Shown piece by piece: positions 27,626-36,408 of a stretch of 64,000 nucleotides of DNA. Position numbers and translations under genes: made by a program. The stretch's first letter is position 1, and each line of letters begins with the position of its first letter. The stretch is from Actinomycetales bacterium JB111 (GTDB lineage: Bacteria > Actinomycetota > Actinomycetes > Actinomycetales > Actinomycetaceae), in assembly GCA_900163555.1 (NCBI GenBank), contig FUHX01000072.1, forward strand, positions 1 to 64,000, written 5' to 3'. The notes below the pieces were generated by a model. It was given only the letters and a program-made list of their open reading frames with translations. It had not been told where the DNA came from and did no database searches.

Positions 27626-28728
27626 CGGTTGCTCCCAAGTGCGGTGAGGGGGTCGGCGGAGGTGACGGAGCGCAGGGCGAACGCGGCGCCCGCGAGTCCG
27701 AGGGCGGCCATGACGGCCGCCGGGGCGAGGGTCGTGAGCGGGCTGAGGACGAACGGCACGGCGCCGCCCGCGAGCGCGCCGAGCCCGACGACGACGGCCA
27801 GGCCGGCGCCGATCCCGATGACCAGGACGACGAGCGCCTGGCCGAGGGAGTCGCGGACGAGGGAGCCGGTGGTGGCGCCGAGGGCCTTGAGCACGGCGAT
27901 GTCGGCGGCGCGCTGCATCGTCCACACCGTGAAGAAGGCGCCGACGACGAGGGCGGAGATCCCGAAGAGCATCGCGATCATGAGGCCGAGCGAGCCGATC
28001 TCGGACCGGAAGGCGTCCAGCGCGGTGAGGCTCGTCAGCGGGGAGTCGGCGACCGTGCCGGTCTGCGCGGCGACGGCGTCCCAGTCGACGTCCCCGGTGA
28101 CGGCGAGCGCCGTCGGGTCCCCCGTCCCGCCGATCTGTTCGCTCGCCCGGCTCCACGCGTCGGGGCTCATGACGACGACGGGCGTGTGGCTGTACCAGAG
28201 CTCGTCGCCGATCGACGCCACCGTGTAGTCGGTCCCGGTGATCGTGAGGGTGTCGCCCACGCCGACGCCCAGGTCGTCGGCCGCGCCGGACGAGAGTCCG
28301 ATCTCGTCGTCGCGGTCCGGGGCGAGGTCGAGCAGGGCGTTGGCGGCGCCGTCGCCGGTGTTGGCGTCGGCGTGCGCGGGCAGACCGAACAGGGCGACGC
28401 CGGTGGCCTCGCCCGCCGCGTCGGCGGCGGCCGCGCGGGACTGGACGATGCCGACGGGGGTGACCGACTCCGCGCCGGGCGCGTCCTCCCAGGCCGCGAC
28501 GACGTCGTCGTCCAGGGCGGAGGTCGAGAAGCTGGGCGTGCCGGTCGCGGGCTGCTGCAGGACGATGCGGTCGGCCGGCAGCTCGAGGACGGCGGACACG
28601 TTCTGGGCGGCGAGGCCCGCGGTCAGGCCGGTGAGGAACCCGACGAGGACGGTGATGAGGGCGACGACCGCCCCGATGAGGAGGAAGCGGCCGCGGGCGA
28701 ACCGCAGCTCCCGCCAGGCGACGAACAC
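27622..28728 (-). CDS. ABC transporter permease (FtsX/MacB type)
   Basis: The 368-residue product has one N-terminal helix (FLLIGAVVALITVLVGFLTG), a large extracytoplasmic domain of about 200 residues, and three C-terminal helices, the FtsX layout. I start at the GTG of VFVAWREL; it has a good AAAGG Shine-Dalgarno seven to eight bases upstream, whereas the longer frame begins far into the divergent gene. With the ATPase it could export a peptide or lipid, or act as a stress sensor; the sequence does not decide. Confidence 0.82.
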   Translation of the reverse strand: MFVAWRELRFARGRFLLIGAVVALITVLVGFLTGLTAGLAAQNVSAVLELPADRIVLQQPATGTPSFSTSALDDDVVAAWEDAPGAESVTPVGIVQSRAAAADAAGEATGVALFGLPAHADANTGDGAANALLDLAPDRDDEIGLSSGAADDLGVGVGDTLTITGTDYTVASIGDELWYSHTPVVVMSPDAWSRASEQIGGTGDPTALAVTGDVDWDAVAAQTGTVADSPLTSLTALDAFRSEIGSLGLMIAMLFGISALVVGAFFTVWTMQRAADIAVLKALGATTGSLVRDSLGQALVVLVIGIGAGLAVVVGLGALAGGAVPFVLSPLTTLAPAAVMAALGLAGAAFALRSVTSADPLTALGSNR

Positions 28729-28879
28729 GTGGGTGACCTTTCCGCTCGCGCACCCTGCGCGGCTACCGGACAACCGTCCCGCCGCGGCACCCTCCCGGGC
28801 ATCGCACGAATCGTGGGAATCGCGGTCGAACTTTCGGTTGATGCCGGCCGCGCACCGGGTCGCATAGGCTGCCGACGTC

Positions 28880-30163
28880 ATGCCGCACTCGAGCCTTGCC
28901 CCGGTCTTCACCGGACTGCGCGTCGGCCTCCACGCCCTGCTCGTCGGGCTCGCGGCCTTCGCGGTCCTGCGGGCGTTCGTCGTCGGCGCGCCGACGGCCT
29001 GGTGGACGCTCGCCGCGGGGCTCGCCTTCGTCGCGGTGTACCTGGCCGGCGCGTGGTTCGCGCGCGCGGCAGCTGGTCGGGCGGACGGTGGACACACGGA
29101 GGGTGCGCGGGCGGTCGGCCCGCACGCCGACATCCCCCACGACGGCGCCTCACGAGCCGGCACTCCGACCCGCGACACGCGCTCGCCCCAGGCCCTGTGG
29201 TGGGTCGCCGCACTGACGGCGCTGTGGGCGGTGCTCGTCTGGCTCAGCCCCGAGGGCGCCTACCTCGTCTTCCCCCTGTTCTTCCTCTACCTCCACGTAC
29301 TGCCCGGCGGCGCCGGGATCGTCGCGATCGTCGTCGCCACGGCGTTCGCGATCGTGGCGCTCGGTCTCCACCTGGGGTTCGGCGTCGGCGGGGTCATCGG
29401 CCCGCTCGTCGGCGCGGCCGTCGCGCTGCTCATCGGGTTCGCCTACCGGGCCCTGCGCCGGGAGGCCGAGGAGCGCGAGCGCCTGCTGGCCGAGCTCATG
29501 CGCACCCGCGACCGGCTCGCCGAGACCGAGCGCGAGCAGGGGGCCCTGGCCGAACGCGCGCGACTCGCGCGGGACATCCACGACACGGTCGCCCAGGGCC
29601 TGTCCTCGATCCAGATGCTCCTGCGCGCCGCCGAGCGGGACGCGCCCGAGCCCGGTGCCGGCTACGTCCGCCTCGCCCGCGAGACCGCCGCCGACAGCCT
29701 CGCCGACACCCGGCAGATCATCCGCGAGCTCACCCCCACCCGGCTCAGCGACGGACTGGCGGCCGCGCTGCGCAGGCTCGGCCGGGAGACCGAGGGCCGC
29801 GCGGCCGTCCCGGTCGAGGTGACGGCCGAGGACCTCGACCTGCCGATGGGCACCCAGACCGCGCTGCTGCGCATCGCCCAGGGGGCGCTGTCCAACGCGA
29901 CCCGGCACGCCCGGGCCGGCCGGATCGCCGTCTCCCTGGCGGGCGGGACCGGGTCCGTCGCGCTCACGATCGACGACGACGGCGACGGCTTCGACGTCTC
30001 GTCCGCCGTCGCGCGTTCTCCCGAGGCGGACTCGTTCGGGCTCACCGCCATGCGCGAGCGCGTCGAGCAGCTCGACGGGACGCTCACGATCCGCTCGGCC
30101 CCGGGCGAGGGGACGACGATCACCGCCCGCCTGCCGGTCCCCGACGACGGAGGCACGCCATGA
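28880..30163 (+). CDS. Sensor histidine kinase (HisKA_3/DesK type)
   Basis: The 427-residue product has about six membrane helices in two groups separated by a loop, a coiled-coil linker (LRREAEERERLLAELMRTRD), the phosphoacceptor segment LARDIHDTVAQGLSS (His about residue 234) and a HATPase_c domain (IAQGALSNATRHA, FGLTAMRERVEQL). It overlaps the response-regulator start (ATGA). It diverges from the FtsX/LolD-type ABC pair with about 150 bp between the starts, which suggests joint control. Confidence 0.88.
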   Translation: MPHSSLAPVFTGLRVGLHALLVGLAAFAVLRAFVVGAPTAWWTLAAGLAFVAVYLAGAWFARAAAGRADGGHTEGARAVGPHADIPHDGASRAGTPTRDTRSPQALWWVAALTALWAVLVWLSPEGAYLVFPLFFLYLHVLPGGAGIVAIVVATAFAIVALGLHLGFGVGGVIGPLVGAAVALLIGFAYRALRREAEERERLLAELMRTRDRLAETEREQGALAERARLARDIHDTVAQGLSSIQMLLRAAERDAPEPGAGYVRLARETAADSLADTRQIIRELTPTRLSDGLAAALRRLGRETEGRAAVPVEVTAEDLDLPMGTQTALLRIAQGALSNATRHARAGRIAVSLAGGTGSVALTIDDDGDGFDVSSAVARSPEADSFGLTAMRERVEQLDGTLTIRSAPGEGTTITARLPVPDDGGTP

Positions 30164-30804
30164 TCCGGATCGTCCTCGCCGATGACCACCCGGTGGTCCG
30201 CGCCGGCATCGGCGCCATGCTCGCGTCGGAGGCCGACCTCGAGGTGATCGGCGAGGCGGCGCCCCCCGACGAGGCGGTCGCGCTGGCTGCGGACCTGGCC
30301 CCCGACGTCGTGCTCATGGACCTGCAGTTCGGCGCGGCCCGGGCGGACGTGCCGGGCTCTCTGCGGACCGGCGCGGAGGCCACGCGCGCGGTCCGCGCCC
30401 TCCCCCGGCCGCCGGCGGTCCTCGTGCTCACGAACTACGACACGGACGGCGACATCCTGGGAGCTGTCGAGGCCGGGGCGAGCGGCTACCTGCTCAAGGA
30501 CTCCGCCCCGGACGAGCTCGTCGCCGCGATCCGGGCGGCGGCCGCGGGCGAGACGGCCCTGGCCCCGGCAATCGCCTCCCGGCTGCTGGCCCGCATGCGC
30601 TCGCCGCGCCCCGAGCTCAGCGCGCGCGAGTCCGAGGTCCTCCGCCTGGTCGCCGACGGCGCGACGAACGGCGCGATCGCCGCGCGGCTGTTCATCAGCG
30701 ACGCGACCGTGAAGTCCCACCTCGTGCACATCTACACGAAGCTCGAAGTCTCCTCCCGCACGGCCGCGGTCGCGAAGGCGCGGGAGCTCGGGCTGCTGCG
30801 GTAG
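30160..30804 (+). CDS. NarL/LuxR-type response regulator
   Basis: The 214-residue product has a receiver domain (RIVLADDHPVVRAGIGAML, acceptor Asp in DVVLMDLQFG, Lys in YLLKDSAPDEL) and a LuxR domain (LSARESEVLRLVADGATNGA, then ISDATVKSHLVHIYTKLEVS). A short insert after the acceptor Asp (AARADVPGSLRTG) replaces the usual tight MP turn. It is translationally coupled to the kinase. A GC hairpin follows the stop. Confidence 0.9.
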   Translation: MIRIVLADDHPVVRAGIGAMLASEADLEVIGEAAPPDEAVALAADLAPDVVLMDLQFGAARADVPGSLRTGAEATRAVRALPRPPAVLVLTNYDTDGDILGAVEAGASGYLLKDSAPDELVAAIRAAAAGETALAPAIASRLLARMRSPRPELSARESEVLRLVADGATNGAIAARLFISDATVKSHLVHIYTKLEVSSRTAAVAKARELGLLR

Positions 30805-30809
30805 GCGCC

Positions 30810-30842
30810 GACCGGCCCGGGCCCGTGCGAGCCGGGCCGGTC
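30810..30842. terminator. Terminator hairpin between convergent genes
   Basis: Perfect 11-bp stem (gaccggcccgg with ccgggccggtc) and an 11-nt loop, five bases after the response-regulator stop and before the stop of the converging flavoenzyme gene. No T-run is present. Confidence 0.65.
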
Positions 30843-30861
30843 AGGCGTCAGAAGTCGGCCG

Positions 30862-32277
30862 TCAGAGCCCCGCCTTTCCGGGGTTCATGATGCCCGCCGG
30901 GTCGAGCGCCTTGCTCAGGCTGCGGAGCAGGTTCATGCTGCCGGCACCGATTCCGCGCTCCATCCAGGGCGCGCGCTCCAGGCCGACCCCGTGGTGGTGA
31001 CCCATGACGGCGCCGGAGTCCAGGGCGGCGGTGACGACGGCCTCCCACACGGCGTCGTAGTGGGTCAGCGCCTCGGCGTCGTCGGCGAACTGGCCGCGCA
31101 CGATCGCGTACAGGGCCGCGCCCTGGTCGTAGACGTGGCTGACGTGGGCCATGAACTCCGGCATCACGGTGCCGCCGGCGGCCTTCATCCGCTCGTAGAG
31201 CGCGGGCAGCTCGGACCACGTGGCGCTCACCTCGATGGCCTCCGCCGCACCCCCTTCGTGGCCGACCGCGTCCGTGAACCACGACCAGTTGAACCGTCGC
31301 TGCTCCCAGTGGACCGCGGGCTCCGGGCCGAGGACCGTGCCGCCGTGCTCCGCCGCGAGCCGCAGGGCGATCTCCTCCTGCGTCGCGACGAGGTCGGCGT
31401 CCCCGTCGAAGACGAGGATCGTCAGCCAGCCCTCCTGCTCGGCGAACTGGGCGTGCTTCGCCGACGCCTCGACGGGGTCGTAGATGCGCACGACGGCGGG
31501 ACGGACCCCCGCGACGAGCGTGAGGCGCATAGCCTCAAGGGCCTGCTCGAACGTCTCGTAGCGCACCGAGTTGAACCGGCGGGCGACGGGCAGCGGGACG
31601 AGGCGGAGGGTGACCTTCGTGATGACGCCGAGCATGCCCTCAGAACCCGCGAACAGTTGCTTGAGGTCCGGGCCGAGGGAGGCGCGCGGCATGGAGTGGG
31701 TCGTGACGATCTCGCCGGTCGGCAGGACCACCTCGAGGTCACCGACCCGGTCGTCCATGTTCCCGTGCAGCGAGGAGAACGTGCCTGAACCGCGCATCGC
31801 GATGCTACCGCCGACCGACGCGAGGGAGAACGACTGGGGATAGTGCCCGACCGACAGCCCGGTCTCGGCGATGGCCTCGTCGAGGTCGGACAGCCGCACG
31901 CCGGCGCCCACGGTGACCATCCGGTTGGTGACGTCGACCTCGCCGATCTCGTCCATCTCGGCGAGGTCGAGAACGACGCCGCCGCGGATCGGTAGCCCGG
32001 CGCCGACCGTGCCCGAGCCGAGTCCGCGCGGGGTCACCGGGACGCCGTGCTTGGTCGCCCAGGCGAGGACCCGGGAGACCTGCTCGGTGGTGACGGGACG
32101 GACGACGATCGCGGCGGTCGCCAGCGGCCGGTCGTTCGCCTCGGCCTTCTTGCTCCGCATCGAGGAGTCCGCGGACATCGCGCGGATCTCGGTGGGGTCA
32201 CTGACGAGGATGGCCGGGTCGACCGAGAGATCGGCCAGGACCTCGTCTGGAATGTGGGTGATCACGTCGTGGGACAT
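30862..32277 (-). CDS. FAD-binding oxidase, alkyl-dihydroxyacetonephosphate-synthase-like
   Basis: VAO-type flavoenzyme. The 471-residue product has the FAD-binding fold (TPRGLGSGTVGAGLPI, SVGGSIAMRGSGTFSSLHGN, GSEGMLGVITKVTLRLVP in pieces). It also has a C-terminal domain with the HHHGVGLERAPWM segment, which corresponds to the triple-His motif of alkyl-DHAP synthases, and it ends DPAGIMNPGK. Glycolate/lactate oxidases lack the triple His, so an ADPS-like fold is favoured. The ATG has GGAGCGGC upstream. It diverges from the kinase gene, and the shared promoter region holds an IclR-type dyad. The reaction here is not proven; it may use an acyl/alkyl-DHAP or another polyol derivative. Confidence 0.78.
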   Translation of the reverse strand: MSHDVITHIPDEVLADLSVDPAILVSDPTEIRAMSADSSMRSKKAEANDRPLATAAIVVRPVTTEQVSRVLAWATKHGVPVTPRGLGSGTVGAGLPIRGGVVLDLAEMDEIGEVDVTNRMVTVGAGVRLSDLDEAIAETGLSVGHYPQSFSLASVGGSIAMRGSGTFSSLHGNMDDRVGDLEVVLPTGEIVTTHSMPRASLGPDLKQLFAGSEGMLGVITKVTLRLVPLPVARRFNSVRYETFEQALEAMRLTLVAGVRPAVVRIYDPVEASAKHAQFAEQEGWLTILVFDGDADLVATQEEIALRLAAEHGGTVLGPEPAVHWEQRRFNWSWFTDAVGHEGGAAEAIEVSATWSELPALYERMKAAGGTVMPEFMAHVSHVYDQGAALYAIVRGQFADDAEALTHYDAVWEAVVTAALDSGAVMGHHHGVGLERAPWMERGIGAGSMNLLRSLSKALDPAGIMNPGKAGL

Positions 32278-32375
32278 CTGCCGCTCCTGGGTCGCAATGT
32301 GTCGGGTGCCGAGTGTCGGCGTCTCGTGCCGATTCGGGGCCACCCTGCCCCGCGGTCGTGCGGTCACGTCAACGC

Positions 32376-32396
32376 GAGTGACACCTCCTGTCACTC
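32376..32396. promoter_or_regulatory. Candidate IclR operator between flavoenzyme and kinase genes
   Basis: Inverted repeat gagtgaca-N5-tgtcactc with perfect 8-bp arms, placed about 100 bp upstream of both divergent starts and directly before a TTGACC hexamer reading toward the kinase. The same half-sites with the same 5-bp spacer recur in the iclR-glpD gap. Confidence 0.75.
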
Positions 32397-32507
32397 TCGT
32401 TGACCGCCGACTGGGCCCCGGCAAAACATGTCCTCACACGACCTCGGAGGGGCCGATCACACAGCGGTGATCCACCCTCCCCGCCCCCCACGCCATCAGG
32501 AGTCACC

Positions 32508-34004
32508 ATGGGCACCACACACGTTCTCGTTCTCGACGAGGGCACCACGAGCACACGAGCCGTCCTGTTCGACGACCGGTCCCGCGTGGTCGCCAGCGTC
32601 GCGGAACCACTCACCATCACCACCCACCCGGACGGGAGGGTCGAGCAGGACGCCACGGAGATCTGGGAGAAGTCCGCGTCGGTCCTCCGCCAGGTGGCCG
32701 AGCGGGCAAACGCCGACGGCCTGGAGATCGCCGCGCTCGGCATGGCGATCCAGCGCACGACGACGGTCCTCTGGGACCGCGCGACCGGCGAGCCGGTCGC
32801 GCCCGTCATCAGCTGGCAGGACACTCGGGCGGCCGACACCGTCACGGAGCTCGGTGAGGACTGGGCGCGCAGGAGCGCGGAGGTCACGGGTCTCGTGCTC
32901 GGCTCTGCCAACTGCGGGCTGCACCTGCAGTCGTTGCTCGACGCCGATCCCGAACTGCGCCATCGCGCCGAGGCCGGCGAGCTGCTCGCCGGCACGGTCG
33001 ACGCGTGGATCACCTGGAACCTCACCGGGCAGTTCGTCACCTCGTCCTCGAACGCGGGTTCGTCGGGCATGGCCGACATGCGGGCCGGCGCCTGGTGGGA
33101 GGAGTTCCTCGACGAGCTGGACGTTCCCGTCTCGCTGCTCCCGGCGATCGTCGCCGAGGACGCCGACTACGGGCGCACCAGGACCGAGGCCATCGGCGCG
33201 GATCTTCCCGTGACCGGCGTGTTCGGTGACCAGCAGTCCGCGCTGTTCGGGCAGGGCGGCTTCACCGCCGGCTCGGTCAAGTGCACGCACGGCACGGGCA
33301 GCTTCATCGACTTCAACATCGGCTCCACGCCGATCGTCCCGTCCAGCGGCCTCGACTGCCGCATCGCGTGGACCACCGGGGGCACGACGACGTACCTCAT
33401 CGAGGGCGGCTCGTTCGTGACGGGCTCCGGCATCGACTGGCTGATCTCGCTCGGCCTGCTCGACGAGGCGGCCAGTCTGGACGCCACCTACGCGAAGGGC
33501 AACCCGGACTCGGGGCTCGTCTGCGTGCCCGCGCTCGCGGGCTTCACCGCCCCGCACTGGGACGGCAACGCCCGCGGCCTCATGATCGGGTTCCACCGCG
33601 GTACCACGACGGACGACGTGGTGCGGGCGACCGTCGACGGCATCGCCCACACCGTGACCGACGTCCTCGCGGCGATGGCCGAGTCCGCCGGCGTGGCACC
33701 GCAGGTCATCAACGCGGACGGCGGCCTGTCGCGGTCGAACACCCTGCTGCAGGCCCAGTCGGATCTCATGCAGATTCCGGTGGTCCGCGCCGCGCAGGCC
33801 GAGTTCATCACCGCTCGCGGCGCGGCCTGGTGCGCGGGGATCGTGCACGGGATCTGGGCGAGCCCGGAGGCCGCGAGCGCCACCCAGGAGGCCGGCGAGA
33901 CCCTCGTGCCCACCGCCTCGCCCGAGGCGACGGACCTCGTCCGGACGGCGTGGCAGGACGCCGTCTCCCGCGACCTCGGCTGGCGCCGCACCGTCCTCAG
34001 CTGA
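32508..34004 (+). CDS. FGGY-family carbohydrate kinase, glycerol-kinase-like
   Basis: ATP-dependent polyol kinase related to GlpK. The 498-residue product has the phosphate motif LDEGTTSTRA, the WQDTRA segment, the catalytic-base region GVFGDQQSALFGQ and GTGSF. Aligned from memory with E. coli GlpK, glycerol-contacting Arg83, Trp103, Asp245 and Gln246 are kept, but Glu84 is Thr84 here (QRTTTV instead of QRETT) and Tyr135 is Ala134 (LGSANCG instead of DPYFSG). The true substrate may therefore be a glycerol analogue or another short polyol. ATG follows AGGAG. It is co-transcribed with the dehydrogenase gene 38 bp downstream and lies downstream of the IclR-type dyad. Confidence 0.85.
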   Translation: MGTTHVLVLDEGTTSTRAVLFDDRSRVVASVAEPLTITTHPDGRVEQDATEIWEKSASVLRQVAERANADGLEIAALGMAIQRTTTVLWDRATGEPVAPVISWQDTRAADTVTELGEDWARRSAEVTGLVLGSANCGLHLQSLLDADPELRHRAEAGELLAGTVDAWITWNLTGQFVTSSSNAGSSGMADMRAGAWWEEFLDELDVPVSLLPAIVAEDADYGRTRTEAIGADLPVTGVFGDQQSALFGQGGFTAGSVKCTHGTGSFIDFNIGSTPIVPSSGLDCRIAWTTGGTTTYLIEGGSFVTGSGIDWLISLGLLDEAASLDATYAKGNPDSGLVCVPALAGFTAPHWDGNARGLMIGFHRGTTTDDVVRATVDGIAHTVTDVLAAMAESAGVAPQVINADGGLSRSNTLLQAQSDLMQIPVVRAAQAEFITARGAAWCAGIVHGIWASPEAASATQEAGETLVPTASPEATDLVRTAWQDAVSRDLGWRRTVLS

Positions 34005-34042
34005 CGACCGCTCGACCGCACGACCACCACGAAAGGACCACC

Positions 34043-35473
34043 GTGCTCGACCCCCTCGGCGGCGAGATCCGCTTCGACCCCTCCGACCTCGACGGCTTCT
34101 ACCGTGAGGTGAGCCGGACCAGCGGCCGGGATCGCACCCTGTCGCTCCGACGTATCCACGTCGGGGAAGGCGCGCTGGAGGAGCTGCCGTCCGCCGTCGC
34201 CCGCTTCGACGGCGTCCGACGGGTCGTGCTGTTCGCGGACGCCACGCCGATGGTGCGCGGGGCGGCGGACCTCAAGGCGGAGGTCGCGGCCCTCCTCGAC
34301 GCGCTCGGCCTCCCGCTCCACCGGGTGACGATTCCCGCCGATGCGCACACGACCGCCGAGGAGGTCGCGTCCCTGTCCGCGCAGCTGTCCGAGGGGGACG
34401 CGGTGGTCTCGGTCGGCTCGGGAACGGTCACGGACATCGCGAAGCATGCGACCCACACTTCGGACCTCCTCTCGGTGCACCACGTGGCCGTGGCCACGGC
34501 CAACTCGGTGGGCGCCTACACCTCCGAGCTGGCCGTGGTCACTACACGGGGCGTCAAGCGGACGACCCCGTCGCGCCTGCCGGACGAGCTCATCCTCGAC
34601 ACGCAGATCCTCGCCTCGACTCCCCGGGACATCGCGCTCGGCGGGGTCGGCGACGCAGGGGTCGGCTGGGGCTCGCTCGCCGACTACCGCCTGGCGGCTC
34701 TGTGCGGGCTCGGCACCTGGGAGCCCACGTCCGGCCGCGTCTTTCTTCCCGGCCTCAAGGGTTTCCTCGCCCGCGAGAGCGCCTTCACCACCGGCGGCAC
34801 GACGACCGCCGAGGCCATGGCCCTCACCCTGTGCGCAGCGGGCTTCGCCATGTCGTTCGCCGGAGAGTCCGCACCGGCGTCCGGGCTCGAGCACGTCACC
34901 AGTCATGTACTCGACATGACGGCCGAGCGGGACGGCCGGCCCATCGGGAATCACGGCGAGCAGTGCGGTCTCGCCACGGCGCTGTCCCTCCTCGCCTACG
35001 ACTACCTGCTCAACGAGGCCGATCTCGCCGGACTCACGCTCACGGCCCCGGACCCGAACGAGGTGCGCGCCGAGGTCGAGCAGGCTTTCGGGCCGCTCGG
35101 TGAGCTGGTCGCGGACGAGTGTTGGAACGACGTGGCCGTCAAGGTGGACGGCTGGGCCGAGAATCTCGATCGCATCCAACGACTCGTCGACGACTGGCCG
35201 GGAACTCGCTCGCGCCTGGCGCCCCTGCTCGCCGACCCGCTCGAGTACCTCAGGGCGCTGCACGCCACGGGGCACCCCTTGCGGTTCGAGGACGTCGAAC
35301 CCGGGATCCCGGACGAGCAGGCGCTCTTCGCGTTCACCCACGCTCGCCTCATGCGCAAGCGACTGTCGGTCGCGGACTTCCTGGCCTTCACCGGACTGTG
35401 GACGCCGCAGCTCGCCCGCACGCTGTTCGAGCGATTCGTCAATCTGCGCGACCGCGTCCTCAGCGGCGGGTGA
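34043..35473 (+). CDS. sn-glycerol-1-phosphate dehydrogenase-like protein (EgsA/AraM family)
   Basis: Iron/zinc-type alcohol dehydrogenase fold that in its family reduces dihydroxyacetone phosphate to glycerol-1-phosphate with NAD(P)H. The 476-residue product has the nucleotide motif VVSVGSGTVTDIAKH and the three family metal ligands: Asp in GVGDAGVGW, His in SGLEHVTSH and His in NHGEQCGLAT. It is longer than the 350-390 residues of AraM/EgsA, mainly through a C-terminal helical extension. GTG follows AAAGGA. It lies 38 bp after the kinase and ends three bases from the iclR stop on the other strand. It may work in the reverse, catabolic direction on the kinase product. Confidence 0.82.
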   Translation: MLDPLGGEIRFDPSDLDGFYREVSRTSGRDRTLSLRRIHVGEGALEELPSAVARFDGVRRVVLFADATPMVRGAADLKAEVAALLDALGLPLHRVTIPADAHTTAEEVASLSAQLSEGDAVVSVGSGTVTDIAKHATHTSDLLSVHHVAVATANSVGAYTSELAVVTTRGVKRTTPSRLPDELILDTQILASTPRDIALGGVGDAGVGWGSLADYRLAALCGLGTWEPTSGRVFLPGLKGFLARESAFTTGGTTTAEAMALTLCAAGFAMSFAGESAPASGLEHVTSHVLDMTAERDGRPIGNHGEQCGLATALSLLAYDYLLNEADLAGLTLTAPDPNEVRAEVEQAFGPLGELVADECWNDVAVKVDGWAENLDRIQRLVDDWPGTRSRLAPLLADPLEYLRALHATGHPLRFEDVEPGIPDEQALFAFTHARLMRKRLSVADFLAFTGLWTPQLARTLFERFVNLRDRVLSGG

Positions 35474-35476
35474 GGA

Positions 35477-36253
35477 CTACGGCGCGTTGCCGCCGATCGC
35501 GGTCGTGAACTCCTGTGCCGCCGGCAGCAGGGCCCGCAAAAGGGTTCGCCTGCGTTCGGCCGTCATCACCGGGTTCTTCGTGGAGACCGTCAGCGCCCCG
35601 ACCGCGCGGCCGTTGACCCCGTGGACGGGGACGGCGATGCACGTGACACCAAGCAGCAGCTCCTGCCGGTCCAGGGCATACCCCTGCTCGCGTACCTCGA
35701 GGCACTCGTCACGGAGCTGGTCGATGGTCGTGAGGGTGTGCTCGGTGAAGCTCTCCATCGCGTGCACGCTGTACGCCTGCAGGGCCGACGGGTTGAACGC
35801 GAGGAACACCTTGCCGCTCGCGCTCGCGTGCAGGGGACGTCGAGCGCCGAGCACGATCGGCGGCGACTTCTCTGAGATCTCGGACTCCGCCGTCGCGCTG
35901 GCCACGGTCACGGCGGTGGCCTGGTCCGGGACCGTCACGTGCACGGGCTCGTGCGTCCGCTCGGCCAGCTCCTCGCAGAAGAGCCGGGCCCGGCGCAGGA
36001 ACTCACGCTGGTCGGACGCGTTCTGCGCGAGCGCCGCGATCGCGGGGCCGAGCCGGTAGTGCGCACGGCGCGCGGCATCCGACACCATCCCGAGGGCCTT
36101 GAGCGAGCTGAGGTGCCGGTAGATGGACCGCCTGTGCAGCCCGGTGCGCCGCTCGATCCCGGCGGCGTCCTCGCCCGCCGGACCGGCCTCGCCGACCGCC
36201 TCGAGGACGACCAGGGCGTTCTGCAGCACAGCCGGGATCTGCTGGGGATTCAT
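35477..36253 (-). CDS. IclR-family transcriptional regulator
   Basis: The 258-residue product has an N-terminal winged helix (IERRTGLHRRSIYRHLSSLKALGMV) and a C-terminal effector domain with the family segments RPLHASASGKVFLA, LRDECLEVREQGYALDRQE and ITCIAVPVHGVNGRAVGALTVS-like VTCIAVPVHG. It lies inside the polyol cluster, divergent from glpD. A dyad identical in form to the one before the kinase sits about 40 bp upstream of its start, which implies autoregulation and control of both divergent gene pairs. The inducer is unknown, but a DHAP- or polyol-phosphate-type ligand is likely. Confidence 0.88.
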   Translation of the reverse strand: MNPQQIPAVLQNALVVLEAVGEAGPAGEDAAGIERRTGLHRRSIYRHLSSLKALGMVSDAARRAHYRLGPAIAALAQNASDQREFLRRARLFCEELAERTHEPVHVTVPDQATAVTVASATAESEISEKSPPIVLGARRPLHASASGKVFLAFNPSALQAYSVHAMESFTEHTLTTIDQLRDECLEVREQGYALDRQELLLGVTCIAVPVHGVNGRAVGALTVSTKNPVMTAERRRTLLRALLPAAQEFTTAIGGNAP

Positions 36254-36291
36254 CCCGCCATTGTCCTCACCGCGGGCACTCGCACGCAGCG

Positions 36292-36312
36292 CAGTGACGC
36301 GTGGTGTCACTC
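36292..36312. promoter_or_regulatory. Candidate IclR operator between iclR and glpD
   Basis: Inverted repeat cagtgacg-N5-tgtcactc. The right arm is identical to the one at 32389-32396, and the left arm differs at its two end bases. Spacer length is the same (5 bp). Confidence 0.72.
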
Positions 36313-36408
36313 CGCTGGCTCCGCGGTGGCGAGGCTGGGGAGGATGACGGACGACGCGCACGACGGCCGTGCCCCCGCGGAATCGCGCCGTGCCCGAAGG
36401 AGAGTGTG

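Noticed and set aside
35477-36253. GlpR/DeoR-type regulator of glycerol genes
   Set aside because: The effector domain and helix-turn-helix fit IclR, not DeoR.
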